This document shows, in pieces, positions 24,101-31,777 of a stretch of DNA of 64,000 nt. The stretch is from Triatoma infestans (lineage: Eukaryota > Arthropoda > Insecta > Hemiptera > Reduviidae). Where the stretch lies: assembly GCA_011037195.1 (NCBI GenBank), contig JAAEAF010003113.1, positions 30,850 through 94,849 of the forward strand, given 5' to 3'. The notes under the pieces were generated by a model that was not told where the DNA came from, searched no databases, and saw only the letters and a program-made list of their open reading frames with translations. A program made the position numbers and the translations under genes. The stretch's first letter is position 1; every line of letters starts with the position of its first letter.

Positions 24101-24878
24101 AAAACTTTTGTATAGTGATAAAGTTTTTGAAATTATAATTTTACAAATTATTTGTTAGCCAATTTCTAACAAAAAATAAACAGGAACATTTGCTTATTTT
24201 ATCTTTTGTGACAGGTTAATCATAAATAGATTAAACCTTGCCACCAGCTGGGCTTGAAAGAATGTAATATCGATTCGAATAAAATCGAATAACTCTCGAA
24301 ACATATTTGACCGATTTTAAATGATGTTATTGACGTAACAATGTTGCTCTTCACAATATTTATGACATAATTTCATATTAATAATAAAAATGAATCAAAA
24401 AAATATTTATCATTGAAAAAGGTAGAAATATTGGAGGAGTGTAGAAAGTGTTAACACTTTTTATGATGATTTGATAAGAAAGTGTGATTTACAATTTTTT
24501 TTTTCTTTATTTTATTATTAGAAATGTGATAAGACGAACCAATCACCTCAGCGGAACCCCCAACCTTTGTATATACTGATATATTCATTCAAGTAATAAA
24601 AATTCAACACAATTCTCAAAAAAAAAACCTTATAAATAGTTAATACTATCTGACCTAAATCTATGTTCACTCCCGTTCGCCACCAGTTCTGCGTTGATTT
24701 CTTGTACAGCCAATGATATAGCACCCGATATTGTCAGTCCAGGACGTTCATATTCATTGTCACCGGGTTTCCTTTGCGAACCTGTCAGATAACCAATCAA
24801 TAGTTCTTCAGCGTCCACATCCAGAATGATTAGCGCCCAAGTTGCTAGCAAATTATAACAGCCAAAGAGGATTTTCAT
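1..24878 (-). CDS. Gyc32E: Receptor-type guanylate cyclase (Gyc32E-like), 14 coding exons, 3' end outside window
   Basis: A single-pass receptor that makes cGMP when its extracellular domain is engaged. I joined 14 exons by matching codon phase at GT-AG sites; every junction is in frame and gives 677 residues. Residues 1 to about 23 are a signal peptide. About 26-430 form a ligand-binding region of the natriuretic-peptide-receptor type ([10 protein letters not shown] near the start, paired N-glycosylation sites at N305 and N308). Cysteines 453 and 460 sit next to the membrane. Residues 467-487 are the membrane helix. From 524 the kinase-homology domain has the VAIK-type lysine K564, glutamate E580, HGNLKSSN (655-662) where a true kinase has HRD, and DFG (675-677). 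The missing catalytic aspartate (N657) is normal for this family. The dimerisation helix and cyclase domain should lie left of position 1. The motifs [12 protein letters not shown] and [14 protein letters not shown] favour Gyc32E over Gyc76C, from memory of the families. Family assignment is very sure; the orthologue name is less so. Confidence 0.93.
218..289 (-). CDS. Gyc32E: Guanylate cyclase coding exon 13 (72 bp)
   Basis: Residues 619-642, [18 protein letters not shown] and VGDILR. Acceptor TTTCCAG, donor GTATGT, phase 0 at both ends. It fits exactly between exons 12 and 14. Confidence 0.94.
290..770. other. AT-rich intron sequence, nothing recognised
   Basis: Start of intron 12 as read from the left. 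No repeat match, reading frame or structure was found here. Confidence 0.5.
771..1345 (+). mobile_element. Dispersed hairpin-end repeat, 5' fragment (subfamily B)
   Basis: Begins AAATCTGAAGCGAAACACTC, a decayed form of the family 5' end, then ACGATTTTCTCTTATTCC. Shares the GTTTAGTTGGGC segment and the TTAATATTATATAGTTGGCAG segment with the copies at 7,424, 26,450 and 42,852. The 3' part is missing. It contains the 40-bp tandem duplication at 961-1,040. Confidence 0.75.
961..1040. repeat. Perfect 40-bp tandem duplication
   Basis: ACCAACGAAGCGTGCAAATT and the next 20 bases occur twice with no mismatch (961-1,000 and 1,001-1,040). This is a recent local duplication inside an older dispersed repeat. 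Confidence 0.97.
1652..1864 (+). mobile_element. tRNA-derived SINE, family 1, with 15-bp target duplication
   Basis: A Pol III promoter-like head has box A TAGCCAAGTGG (1,661) and a damaged box B GGTACAGTCC (1,704). The body matches the copies at 11,199 and 56,208: CTCTACAGCTCA, AACGAGAG-ACACTGTCCG, GAGAAG-CTCCG, ending GCCTTAAA. AATAATAGTTTTAAT flanks it at 1,637-1,651 and 1,865-1,879, the target-site duplication. Confidence 0.92.
1913..2005. repeat. Three tandem copies of a 31-bp unit
   Basis: Units start AATCATGACGGTAGA (1,913), AATCATGACTGTAGA (1,944) and AATCATAACGGTAGA (1,975). They differ at several positions, so this is an older minisatellite. Confidence 0.85.
2030..3137 (+). mobile_element. 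Dispersed repeat copy (subfamily B) split by a nested copy
   Basis: The + oriented parts are 2,030-2,187 (CACTTCCGGT-type module, GAATACCAAGTTTGAGCTTC, CATTCGCT) and 3,041-3,137 (TTTCCAGTGAAAATC to the 3' hairpin AACTTCCTCTCTAGGAGAAAG). They would be continuous without the minus-strand copy at 2,188-3,040. The 3' end stops 16 bp from exon 12's donor. Confidence 0.75.
2188..3040 (-). mobile_element. Dispersed repeat copy nested in the previous one
   Basis: Starts with the family 3' hairpin in reverse (ACTTTCTCTTACTCTTAGTA) and ends with the reversed 5' terminus (AAGAGAAAGTTGTG, GTCACACCAGAT). Internal CGATTTTCTCAAAAATGGC and TTTCTCCGGAAAAATTC are shared with many copies. TATT on both sides may be a short target duplication. 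Confidence 0.75.
3154..3258 (-). CDS. Gyc32E: Guanylate cyclase coding exon 12
   Basis: Residues 584-618, [16 protein letters not shown] through EYCTRGSLK, among the most conserved stretches of the kinase-homology domain. Acceptor TTTCAG, donor GTAAAT. A dispersed-repeat 3' end lies only about 16 bp into the following intron. Confidence 0.96.
3344..3523 (-). CDS. Gyc32E: Guanylate cyclase coding exon 11 (start of kinase-homology domain)
   Basis: Residues 524-583, phase 0 at both ends. Has [18 protein letters not shown] and the VLAIKK strand with the VAIK-type lysine, ending KKELKI. Acceptor TTCCAG, donor GTAAGT. Confidence 0.95.
3636..3820 (-). CDS. Gyc32E: Guanylate cyclase coding exon 10 (transmembrane segment)
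   Basis: Residues 462-523. Carries the only membrane helix, [20 protein letters not shown], followed at once by basic [10 protein letters not shown] and the typical [13 protein letters not shown]. Acceptor CCACAG, donor GTAAGT, phase 0. Confidence 0.95.
4395..4790 (+). mobile_element. Dispersed repeat, 3' part
   Basis: Shares ATATCAATGGGAGAATC, CCACTTTTTCGGACTC, TTTCCGGTGAAAACTTGATA and a decayed 3' end (CGCAATAAGAGTAAGTG). It lies in intron 9. Confidence 0.75.
5060..5150 (-). CDS. Gyc32E: Guanylate cyclase coding exon 9 (juxtamembrane cysteines)
   Basis: Residues 432-461 plus one base. Encodes KEIDWVGG and [10 protein letters not shown], the membrane-proximal cysteine segment of receptor guanylate cyclases. 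Donor GTATGT; the single A joins GT of exon 10 to give serine 462. Confidence 0.91.
5285..5423 (-). CDS. Gyc32E: Guanylate cyclase coding exon 8
   Basis: One base completes glycine 385, then residues 386-431 ([19 protein letters not shown] through SAHWLP). [10 protein letters not shown] is a family hallmark. The donor chosen, GTATGT, gives phase 0 and matches exon 9. A second GTAATT slightly further would leave the wrong phase. Confidence 0.91.
5424..6990. other. Intron 7 sequence, mostly unrecognised
   Basis: AT-rich DNA. 5,860-5,960 looks like a decayed piece of the dispersed family. 6,751-6,774 is a perfect 24-bp palindrome (half-site ATAAGATAATTA). No coding signal was found. Confidence 0.5.
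7041..7070 (+). ncRNA. Hammerhead-like motif, family B, decayed
   Basis: CTGAAGA (7,041-7,047), then TAGGTGAATATCC, then AAAACCGATC. It aligns with the copies at 32,808 and 38,204, but the GAAA core has become AAAA and the ACCGGT helix has become ACCGAT, so it should be inactive. Downstream AGCAGGTTATC and GATGTT-CCAGCACTG match the other two copies, showing one repeat family. Confidence 0.4.
7424..8303 (+). mobile_element. Dispersed repeat, near full-length subfamily B copy
   Basis: 5' end AAAAATCTGATTGTAAAACG, then GTCTAGCTGGGTTGGCCATA, two TTCCGG modules (7,780s and 8,060s), TTTCCGGTGAAAATTCAATA, and a decayed 3' hairpin at about 8,270-8,300. It fills much of intron 7 and ends close to exon 7. 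Confidence 0.8.
8339..8484 (-). CDS. Gyc32E: Guanylate cyclase coding exon 7
   Basis: Residues 337-384 plus two bases. Contains [12 protein letters not shown], the conserved helix of the ectodomain that follows KV(P/I). Acceptor GTGCAG, donor GTTAGT. A dispersed-repeat copy ends about 36 bp from the donor. Confidence 0.93.
8762..9006 (-). CDS. Gyc32E: Guanylate cyclase coding exon 6
   Basis: Codon 255 is completed by GA, then residues 256-336 ([17 protein letters not shown] through GGVKV). Holds the NITNFT double glycosylation site. Donor GTTTGT is not a consensus site but is the only one that keeps the frame into exon 7. Confidence 0.91.
9007..10366. other. Intron 5, nothing recognised
   Basis: The stretch at about 9,180-9,600 is less AT-rich than its surroundings and may be an old mobile-element remnant, but I could not assign it. 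The rest is AT-rich with no coding signal. Confidence 0.4.
10367..10444 (-). CDS. Gyc32E: Guanylate cyclase coding exon 5 (78 bp)
   Basis: A short exon, residues 229-254 plus one base, reading [19 protein letters not shown]. Acceptor GTTTCAG, donor GTAGGC. Its entering phase (2 bases) and leaving phase (1 base) match exons 4 and 6 exactly, which supports it despite the small size. Confidence 0.88.
10980..11040. repeat. (ATT)n microsatellite
   Basis: About nine ATT units near 11,011-11,038 in intron 4. Confidence 0.9.
11199..11419 (-). mobile_element. tRNA-derived SINE, family 1, with 12-bp target duplication
   Basis: Reverse-strand copy. Box B reads GGTTCGAGTCC on the minus strand (11,367-11,377). 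The A-rich tail appears as poly-T at 11,199. The body shares GGACAGTGTT, CTCTCGT and AGAGGCTC with the copies at 1,652 and 56,208. ATTATATTTAAT flanks it at 11,187-11,198 and 11,420-11,431. Confidence 0.93.
11432..12665. other. Intron 4 sequence, no feature assigned
   Basis: AT-rich. 11,530-11,690 contains imperfect inverted matches (ATGTTTATATGGCAATGGCC against GGCCATTGCCTAATAAACAT), so it may be a small hairpin-forming element. The rest is unrecognised. Confidence 0.4.
12678..14362 (-). mobile_element. 5'-truncated LINE (R1/Jockey-like), poly-A tail and 12-bp target duplication
   Basis: On the minus strand the insert opens in the reverse-transcriptase palm ([15 protein letters not shown]), followed by FADDL at about 14,237-14,251 and [12 protein letters not shown]. 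After a frameshift near 13,600-13,620 it continues into a C-terminal region with CRCGQEE and EHVLLDCP, a zinc-knuckle-like pattern common at the end of such LINEs. A non-coding 3' region follows, repeating GTACTC-ATATTCCTGGGG twice. The 3' tail is poly-A (plus-strand T run at 12,678). TCCAATTGGAAT at 12,666-12,677 and 14,363-14,374 is the target duplication. The 5' half (gag, endonuclease, RT fingers) is missing. It is inactive because of truncation and frameshift. The clade is a guess from motifs. Confidence 0.93.
13152..14361 (-). pseudogene. LINE reverse transcriptase, truncated and frameshifted
   Basis: Coding part of the LINE at 12,678-14,362. The first frame runs from the palm through [13 protein letters not shown]. 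The second frame resumes at [20 protein letters not shown] and ends after KRNMEWVN. The FADD catalytic pair is intact, but the upstream palm aspartate has been lost by 5' truncation. It shares no frame or motif with the host gene and is not a host exon. Confidence 0.9.
14570..15700. repeat. Diverged direct repeat pair around a dispersed-repeat fragment
   Basis: 14,575-14,760 and 15,360-15,700 share AATTATG-TTTACCAC, CATTATTGAA, ATTATAATTGTTTTACAGT and more in the same order. The second copy has about 110 extra bases (15,535-15,645). Between them, 14,765-14,890 is the reversed 3' end of the dispersed family. 14,893-15,000 is a unit (GTTTGTAAACACCAG, AAAACGGCCTC) that recurs at 41,131-41,230. 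Confidence 0.65.
16120..16410 (-). mobile_element. LINE 3'-end remnant with (ATG)n tail
   Basis: The minus strand translates, with breaks, to [19 protein letters not shown], a C-terminal motif (LRWFGHV.RM) typical of many insect LINEs. It ends in a run of ATG repeats (plus strand ATC at about 16,130), a microsatellite-type tail. No full domain remains. Confidence 0.55.
16547..16727 (-). CDS. Gyc32E: Guanylate cyclase coding exon 4
   Basis: Residues 169-228 plus one base. Starts [18 protein letters not shown], which follows NWTQ naturally. Acceptor TTTTCAG, donor GTGAGT in phase 1. The 6.1-kb intron after it is the largest in the gene and carries a SINE and a LINE. Confidence 0.92.
17041..18030 (+). 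mobile_element. Dispersed repeat copy, subfamily B
   Basis: 5' end CTAGTGTGAAAATCTCAAAC. Modules with TTCCGGT at 17,573 and 17,854. Contains GGCAGAACCATATATTCTAC as in the copies at 1,270, 26,870 and 43,270. The 3' end is lost where the next copy begins. Confidence 0.75.
18032..19893 (+). mobile_element. Dispersed repeat, near-complete copy split by a nested copy
   Basis: The 5' end has ATCTGGCATGAAACACTCAC and an exact subterminal repeat ACTTTCTCTTACTCC (18,055-18,069). Three modules carry CCGGT-type junctions at about 18,165, 18,467 and 18,754. The sequence breaks at 18,909 in a T-rich stretch and resumes at 19,796, ending in the exact 3' hairpin at about 19,865-19,890. Confidence 0.8.
18910..19795 (-). 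mobile_element. Dispersed repeat copy nested in the previous one
   Basis: Begins with the reversed 3' hairpin (CTTATTCCTAGTAAGAGGAAG) and ends with the reversed 5' terminus (AAGAGAAAGTTGTGTGAGTG, then CCAGATTTT). It has two almost identical internal modules (19,100-19,290 and 19,400-19,590). Confidence 0.8.
20484..20606 (-). CDS. Gyc32E: Guanylate cyclase coding exon 3
   Basis: Residues 128-168, phase 0 at both ends. Encodes [17 protein letters not shown] and LLAFNWTQ, the signature segment of this receptor family that must follow MISY of exon 2. Acceptor TTACCAG, donor GTACTT. It was found by reading the reverse strand at the place where the protein needed it. Confidence 0.93.
20607..22323. 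other. Intron 2; possible mobile-element remnant at 21,360-21,670
   Basis: The stretch 21,360-21,670 is less AT-rich, and on the minus strand reads [19 protein letters not shown], then a stop, resembling the extreme C-terminus of a LINE protein. This is a weak, by-eye call. The rest shows nothing. Confidence 0.3.
22324..22480 (-). CDS. Gyc32E: Guanylate cyclase coding exon 2
   Basis: One base completes codon 75, then residues 76-127 ([10 protein letters not shown] through FNIPMISY). Contains the conserved [12 protein letters not shown] and [11 protein letters not shown] stretches of the ligand-binding fold. Acceptor follows TTCTTCAG; donor is GTAAGT, phase 0. Confidence 0.94.
22655..22790 (+). 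pseudogene. RNase H remnant of a LINE
   Basis: With one frameshift this reads KVWVQAHIG and then [11 protein letters not shown], matching the WV.AHIGI.GNE.AD.LAK.GS motif at the end of LINE-encoded RNase H. It lies in intron 1 beside exon 2. The region up to about 23,300 may be the rest of the same element, badly decayed. Confidence 0.45.
23300..24654. other. Rest of intron 1, nothing recognised
   Basis: Contains a C-rich run near 23,872-23,883 and AT-rich DNA. No coding or repeat assignment was possible. Confidence 0.4.
24655..24878 (-). CDS. Gyc32E: Guanylate cyclase coding exon 1 (signal peptide and start of ectodomain)
   Basis: Starts at ATG 24,876-24,878 and encodes residues 1-74 plus two bases of codon 75. 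A hydrophobic leader ([10 protein letters not shown]) precedes the conserved [12 protein letters not shown] and [18 protein letters not shown] segments of the receptor ectodomain. The donor is GTCAGA, a weak site, but the AG left over joins the T of exon 2 to make serine and keeps the frame. Confidence 0.93.
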
Positions 24879-24890
24879 TTGTTCTGCAGA
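24879..24890 (-). other. Probable splice acceptor for the 5'UTR/start-codon exon
   Basis: On the minus strand TATTTTCTGCAG (AG at 24,884-24,885) lies five bases before the ATG. This T-rich tract ending CAG looks like a real acceptor, so transcription probably starts in a non-coding exon at higher coordinates. I could not find that exon or a promoter by eye. Confidence 0.5.
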
Positions 24891-25359
24891 AAATATGGAA
24901 CCTGCAACAGATTTTTTTGTTTATTTATTCATTCATTCTTTCTTTCTTTTTAAATTGCTGCTGAAAACAGAGGCCTAACAAATATTTAGGGTCAAGGGAT
25001 GGGAAGACATGACCATGTTCTGGTAGGAATAACTGAGATAATATAATGCATAATAATAGAGATAATATAATGCATTTTTATATATCATGAAATACATATA
25101 TATTAAACAATAGAAATAGTAGCAATGAAGATACTGATGACTTTAAATTTGGCATTTGATCATCCGACTGATTTTTATTTGATTATCATTAATTGTTTAA
25201 AATTAAGAAATAAGTAACCTTTCCTTTTTAAGTGATTGCTATTTTATTTTAGTTTCTTCATCAAGTATAATGTATGTACTATAGCAACAACTCTCTTCAA
25301 TAAGGTAATATAGCTTAAATGTAGTAAACAAATAAATAAGTGAACTAATTATAGAAAAA

Positions 25360-26195
25360 AAAATGTGGTATGAAACACTCGCACAACTTTCTCTTACTGC
25401 GGTTCACACATTTAAATGGCCAATTTTCTTCAAACTTATAATTTAATCTTTATTTATCTTCAGTTTTATATCAATGGCAGAATCTATACTTAATAAAATG
25501 ACTTTTTTGTGGAAACTACGCTAACCCTGAAAATTCTTTAAATGAAGTTTCTTTGTAAAAAGTACCCAATAAAAGACATAGATCTCTGAATTCATAGTGT
25601 TGCAAATTTAATGAAATCCGTCGGTACTTTTATGGTGAAAATCCTAGAAAACTAAAATAACTTCAGTAAAAATGCACTTCCGGTCAACAGATTTTCTTCA
25701 AACAAGGAATATTGGCAGCATATTTAATTCTGTTTAATATTATTTAGATGATACAATTATACAATAAATGGAAACAGCACTTTAGAAGAAAACATAATTC
25801 TACCTCTCTCAACACGCTCCATTATATGAATTTCCCAGAGAACTGTCTCGAATAAAAGTTGTAGCTCTTTGTATGTGTAGTTAATTTATTTAATTTAAAG
25901 AAAATTGAGCCGTTTCCCTGAAAATCTCAAAATACTGAGAAAATTGTTCAGTGAACTTCCTGTGGAATCCGATTGTGATACTCAAATGGAATGTCAAGTA
26001 TCCACTTTCTGTGATTTTTTTCGTTTTTGAGCGACGCTGCTCTCATACATACATAACCATACACACACAGACCAGTTTCTAAAAACTGCCACTTTTTTGA
26101 GACTCAGGAGACTTCAAAACCTGTATTTCCGATGAAAACCGATATCGAAAATTTGACAAGATTGCAATACTTCCTCTTATAAGTAGTTCGAAAAA
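25360..26195 (+). mobile_element. Dispersed repeat, near full-length copy
   Basis: 5' end GTGGTATGAAACACTCGCAC with AACTTTCTCTTACTGC. Modules joined at CACTTCCGGT (25,675). 3' end TTTCCGATGAAAACC and CAATACTTCCTCTTATAAG. It lies upstream of the guanylate cyclase start codon. Confidence 0.8.
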
Positions 26196-26449
26196 CTAAA
26201 AAGAGGGCGAGAGTTTAGAAAGGAGTATAGTAGAGAAAAAAAGCAGAACAAAGAACTGGGATGGAAGAGTGTTGGCAAGGTAATTGTTCCGAGAAACGGG
26301 AGAAGTAATTAGGTCCGTTGTATATGTTCGGATTATTGTAGTTGCAGCAAGAAGAAGATGGTACCCTTTGGGAGAGATAAAAAAAAAGGAAGTTCTATGA
26401 AGGCTTGACCTGGAAAAAATTTACTTAAGGCAGAATAGAAAAGAAAAAC

Positions 26450-27190
26450 TCTAGTGTGAAACACAACTTTCTCTTAATATAATTAATACAATCTAATCAA
26501 GAAATTCTCTTTAAAGTTGCAATGTTACAATCTTTATTTAGGCTGGACATAGAATTGGTGGTAGGGATTTTACTTGTATTCTTGAAAGGTCTGATAAGGA
26601 ACGCAATATGTCAAAACTAAGAAAGTTTTTGAAAATTTAAAAATCTAATATCACTCAAAATAATTTTTTTCAGAAAAACGTTTCAGATAACAGTGATACG
26701 TTTCTACCTATGCAGGAAGCATGTGTAAAGAAAATCGTTTCAACAGTTTTCGAGAAAATTCCAAAAAAAAACTCAAAAACCTATTCGGTAAAATCCACTT
26801 CCGGTAAACCGATTTTCTTCAAATCTGGAATTCTATTCGCTTCTAACATGTATTAATATTATGTAGGTAATTAAACCATGTATTATACTGAAGTGGTACT
26901 TTAGAGGAAAGCATAACGCTACTGTTTCCCCAGAACCCCTCAAAATCAATTTTCCTGGGAAAATGTTTACAATAAAAGTGGTAGGTATTTATGTGTGTAG
27001 ACAGTATTTGAATATTGAAAGAAATTCGTTGGAGCCGATTTCGTGAAAATCACGAAAAACTGAACAAAAAAAAAATCATTCAGTAAAGTCACTCTTGTGA
27101 TTGATGGATTTTGTCCGAAATCTTCGGGGTGATAATGACTCAATACAATATTTGAGCCTGCAACTTTTCGTTTTGGGGATATTATGTTAA

Positions 27191-27240
<50 letters not shown>

Positions 27241-27382
27241 TATATATATATATATATCATTCGCCATTCGCTAAAAAGATTTTCTTCGTATTAATGGGGT
27301 CACAAAGCAAGTATTTCTGGTGAAAACTCAATTTCGAAATCGGACTCGATCGCAATACTTCCTCTTACTAGGAGAAAGTAAA
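26450..27382 (+). mobile_element. Dispersed repeat, subfamily B copy with CA/TA microsatellite
   Basis: 5' end CTAGTGTGAAACACAACTTT, 3' end CGCAATACTTCCTCTTACTA, GGAGAAAGTA. An uninterrupted CA run (about 27,194-27,240), followed by TA (27,241-27,257), sits where the family consensus has a short CATACA stretch. Confidence 0.82.
27194..27257. repeat. (CA)n-(TA)n microsatellite
   Basis: About 23 CA units with one GC break, then about eight TA units. Confidence 0.97.
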
Positions 27383-27384
27383 AT

Positions 27385-28430
27385 TTAAAAATAACTCTAA
27401 CAATCCCACAACACAAGAATCAATCTCTTACTCATACACAAATTAAACACACATAGGTATAGACCATTGCTAGAATATCATATTCCAAGGGGTCTGAAAA
27501 CATTTGCTTTTAATCAAATCTTAATTTCAATAATTTGATACAATTGCAATATTCGACCTGTAGCAATATTATAATACTTATAAATACTTAGTAAGTAAGC
27601 ACCTTATTTAAAGTAATACGAATTCATTGGTTGTTCAAAATTTTTGTTTCAAGTTTTATTTCTGTTTGGGTCTGTGGTCAAGCCGGCCACACAAATCTTC
27701 TGAAAATTGTGGTCTATGTTTATAAACCAGTACAAAGCGGTCAACCACTTAACCATTTTCGACCCCTATATTAACAAAAAGAGTTGGCACCACTCCTACT
27801 AAAAGGATTTCCCAGTCACGTGAAGGTAGTTAACAATGCCTTCTTGATAGTCATAATAGTAGGCAATAAATTTTGAAAAGGAATATTCTCATAGTTTTAT
27901 TTTGCAGAGTGAACAGAATATTTTAACAATGATGCAATTTTGCATACAGCTTGCAAGCAACCATGGCATATTTTCCAGTTGGTTGGCGAAAAAAAATAAA
28001 TTTTCAAGGTAGGGATAATATACTCTCTATGGTAATTCAATTGGAAATATTTATTGAAATGTAAAGTGTTCTATACAGAGAATTGGCTGGCTGATCGATA
28101 TTCTACATCGATATAACACTTCCTCTATTGCAAAATATAAACTATCTTTTTTTATTTGTTTTTTTTTTTTTTTTTTTTTTTGAAAAATAGATAAAAAACG
28201 TGATACTAGATTTTAAGTTTTTCTCACCTAATTAGGTAATGTGCGTGTGAGTGGTCAACATAACTAAAAAAAATCAAATGGTATCTGGCATATGACAATT
28301 GCAGCATGCGGAGAATAAGTTTTTATTTCCCCCCTCTATCCCCGCTATGAGAAAACGTTCGTCGCTTTTTCATGTGAGAAGCGTTCGCTTTTTACCAAAT
28401 AGAGTGCCTCCCAAAAAACGTATTCCTCGT
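27385..28430. other. No feature recognised
   Basis: AT-rich with long T runs at 28,140-28,180. No repeat match or coding signal was seen. Confidence 0.4.
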
Positions 28431-28433
28431 TAA

Positions 28434-28835
28434 AATCTGATGTGAAACACTAACAAGACATTCTCTTACTTCTCCTCTTCATGCAGTTAATACAAAATGA
28501 TAAATTTTCTTATAATTTCAAATTTTGCTGATATGTTCTAACAAAAATATATAGGTGAATGGGCGGGACTAGTGCCAACCTACCAACAACACAAGTAAGT
28601 GGAGAATGATTACATTGTAAAGAACGGTGATAATATTGAACAAACACAATTTGAATTTTAACTTCTCAGATTCCTCAAACATTTCTTTTACACACAAATG
28701 TTTCAAATAAAACTGATACGTTTACATCTATGTAGCAAGCATTCCAACTTTAGAGGAAATCGCTATAGTCGTTTTCGAGAAAATTCCCCAAAAAACTCAA
28801 ACACTTATTGTGTAAAATTCACTTCCGGTTAACGC
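28434..28835 (+). mobile_element. Dispersed repeat, 5' fragment, subfamily B
   Basis: 5' end AATCTGATGTGAAACACTAA with CATTCTCTTACTTC, ending shortly after CACTTCCGGTTAACG (about 28,822). The 3' part is absent. Confidence 0.75.
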
Positions 28836-28849
28836 TTTATAAAGCTTTT

Positions 28850-30180
28850 CTAAGGGATTGAAATAGATGGAGCTGTGTGAGAAACAAGTATAGTCTTTGC
28901 CACCTTTATAATGATAATGCAAGCGAAATTAAACTTTAGTAAACTTTGCTAGTTTAAGGAAAATTAAATATGTTAATTAATGGTTTCAAAAGTTGAAGAA
29001 AATACTTAATCTGCAGTGTAACTTTATAGAATAGATTTTTCAGATTTTCTCAGTTTTTTCGAAAAGATTTATCCTTAAACTTGATACATACATATTTTCC
29101 TTTTAAAAGTTTATTATATTTATTGGAAATATTTAATCGGCAAAATGAATTTTTGTTTGTTAGTGGAGCTAGCAGATGAAAGACATCATTTTATAATGCC
29201 AAATTATTACTGTGGCATGGCTAAACATTTAGTGAAAATTCAATTGATAGAAAATTGGCCAATGAAATTGTGTTAGAAATGTACAAGAAATAAAAACTGC
29301 GAGTGTCTTATTTGTCTTTATTGTATATAAATAGTCATCATCTTATAAATAATGTCTTATCATCGTCCAATTGTAAAATTGTTTAATTACTCCAATACGT
29401 GTTTGTGATTCCATGATTTTTCTTCCTTAGTTTAGATGCTGTAGGAGTTTGTAGGTTAATTGAACGAAGACTTTTCATTTAACTTTTCAAACATCAAGAG
29501 AGAGTATTTGACAAAGATCAATGCATTAAGTAGGCTTGATTTAATCACAAAGAATGAAGAAGCATCATTATAAAAGAGAAACCCTAAGCACAGAGAGGAT
29601 AAAAAAAAGAAGGTAGAAAGGCCAAGAGCCAACAGGAAATAAAGACTTTTCCATACTGAACGAATAAGGGGAATTTCTTTGGATTTCTTTTGTAATATTT
29701 CTTTTTTTTTAATTTTCTCTTACAAAAATAAGAGATCGTCAAATTTTTCGTAAATTAAATTTTGCCTTGTTTGTATCAATTAAATGTTTTTGAAGAGGAG
29801 CCGCCTTTTGTCGGCCCGACAAAAAAGGTTATTATGAACGATAAATTTGGAGCGAGGAACGACAGAAAACGATCACAACTAAATTATAGAAAGACAAATT
29901 TAATAATGAAGCAACAAACATATCAGTTTGACAATAAAAAATATAGCGGAAAAAATATTTAAATGAACGACAAAATATGTAATTCCAACGATATCGTATA
30001 TGTATTCGTACATTGGTCATGTGCAAATCTGCCACTTTGTAGTCCCGAGCCAGTTTTAGCCGTCAATTTTGTGGCAGAGAAGTAACCGTACAAAATGTAC
30101 AATGTGAGGTCTCCCCTCTACTACCCCCCTGTTCTTGTATGTAATTTTGAAAGGTAAATAAACTTTCAATAAAAAGATTC
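28850..30180. other. No gene recognised
   Basis: An open frame of 66 codons at 29,762-29,962 has no recognisable motif and no splice or start context. 29,030-29,100 resembles a decayed module of the dispersed family. Otherwise nothing. Confidence 0.4.
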
Positions 30181-30182
30181 CA

Positions 30183-30265
30183 GATTTAAATGAAATTTGT
30201 TAATTTATAATTGCAATAAGTTGAATAAGAGGAAGTCGTGTGAGTGTTTCACACCAATTTTTTTG
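30183..30265 (-). mobile_element. Dispersed repeat, 5'-terminal fragment
   Basis: Reversed 5' terminus: TAAGAGGAAGTCGTGTGAGT, GTTTCACACCAATTTT. Confidence 0.7.
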
Positions 30266-30789
30266 ATGATGCGCTCCTATTGATGATGCTCATCAGATTA
30301 TACAAGAAGGATATATATAATGAATACAAAATTGGGATAAATCTAATACTTATATTACTGAGAGGTTGAATTTCTAGTATATTAACCGTTCCTTTAGTGA
30401 ATCAATGTACCGGAAACTGTGTGTATCTCCCCTGCAAGCGAGAGCAGTATCCGGTCTACAAAGATAACGATCCACGCTTGCTATTATTATGTCCTTTATT
30501 GTGTAAATATTTCAACTATGAGAGCAAAAACATTGCTAACTAATTATTGTAATAATTAAACGCCAGAATTGAAACAAATGTCTGTCAGCCTGTAATGTCT
30601 GTATCAAAATAAGCATCTCGTCTGAATTGCAGAGATTTAATGAAATTTAGGCAGAATCAGCTAATTAGTGAGATGCAACATATTACTTTCTCTTGCTGTT
30701 GTCAGAAGAATCCTGCGAAAAAACTGCAGGAAACTCAAACTTGATACACCATTCACGGATCCGACCGCTCTTATGATAGAGCAGTTGAG

Positions 30790-30886
30790 TAAAAATTTCA
30801 AGCTTAATGAGAATTTGTCCCATTTTATAATTTGATTCACTGCTATAGGTGCAAGTTGTGTGAGTGTTTCATACCAGATTTTAAAA
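30790..30886 (-). mobile_element. Dispersed repeat, 5'-terminal fragment
   Basis: Reversed 5' terminus AAGTTGTGTGAGTGTTTCAT, ACCAGATTTT, preceded by a short remnant of the first module. Confidence 0.65.
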
Positions 30887-31120
30887 AATGTAAGATTTAA
30901 CAAAAAAATTTTTTTGCAAAGATTCCGGTCTCACTATTAAAATTTCAAATAGGTTGCTGGAAAGTTTAGCGCGTGTTTCATAATAACAGTATCTTCATCT
31001 GTCGTTCAAAAAAAAGTGACCATGTTCACTGATGAAATTTCATAGGCCATCGATATTTTGATGTTATGTTGTTTTTTTAATAAATCAATAAATTAATCAA
31101 ATATTTAATTTAAGAACTTA

Positions 31121-31146
31121 AACTTTTAATATTAATATTAAAAGTT
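31121..31146. repeat. Perfect 26-bp palindrome
   Basis: Half-site AACTTTTAATATT is followed directly by its reverse complement. The AT-rich context makes chance possible. Confidence 0.95.
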
Positions 31147-31777
31147 GGCAACCCTGCAAAATCTTTTAATCCCTCAAGTTGAATTTTTCTTTTTTCTTAT
31201 TTTTTTTACTCACCCGAGATTAAAGGTACAATTTTTTTCAATAGTTTTTAATAGAATAGCTGACACCTAATCATACTGTTAAAAAAAAAGGAGAAATTAA
31301 TAAAATTGCACTCTAATACAGTCTCTCTCACTCTCTCTTGCTTCCGGAACCAAGAAATATTACGTTAATATCAATTTTAATATCTTTAAAATCATTGACA
31401 ATATTAAAGCTATTATAAAAAAGGCGCTTACAAAATTCATATCCATTTTTATTCAATTATACTTAAACATGATAGTGTAGTATTCTCATTCTTAATGCGA
31501 GGCCAAAGATTTTACATATAGAACACTACGACTTCACCAAGCTCATAGACGGGAACATTGCATTCCTTATGCACACCCTCATTCTCAGAAACCGGTCTCA
31601 GATAATAAACGTAATAAATCGTTCTGTTGTAGGTAGTACTTTCGATTTTGCAAATTAGACATCAGGATTTTCCGGGCCACGTGGGTTTTTTTTTCTTACG
31701 CGAATGAAAATCACGTAAATAGAGTCTCCTTTATTGTCAGAAAAAGGAAATTCCTTCTAACAGGTGCTAAAGCTTGC

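Noticed and set aside
29762..29962. 66-codon open frame
   Set aside because: No motif, no splice context and no recognisable family.
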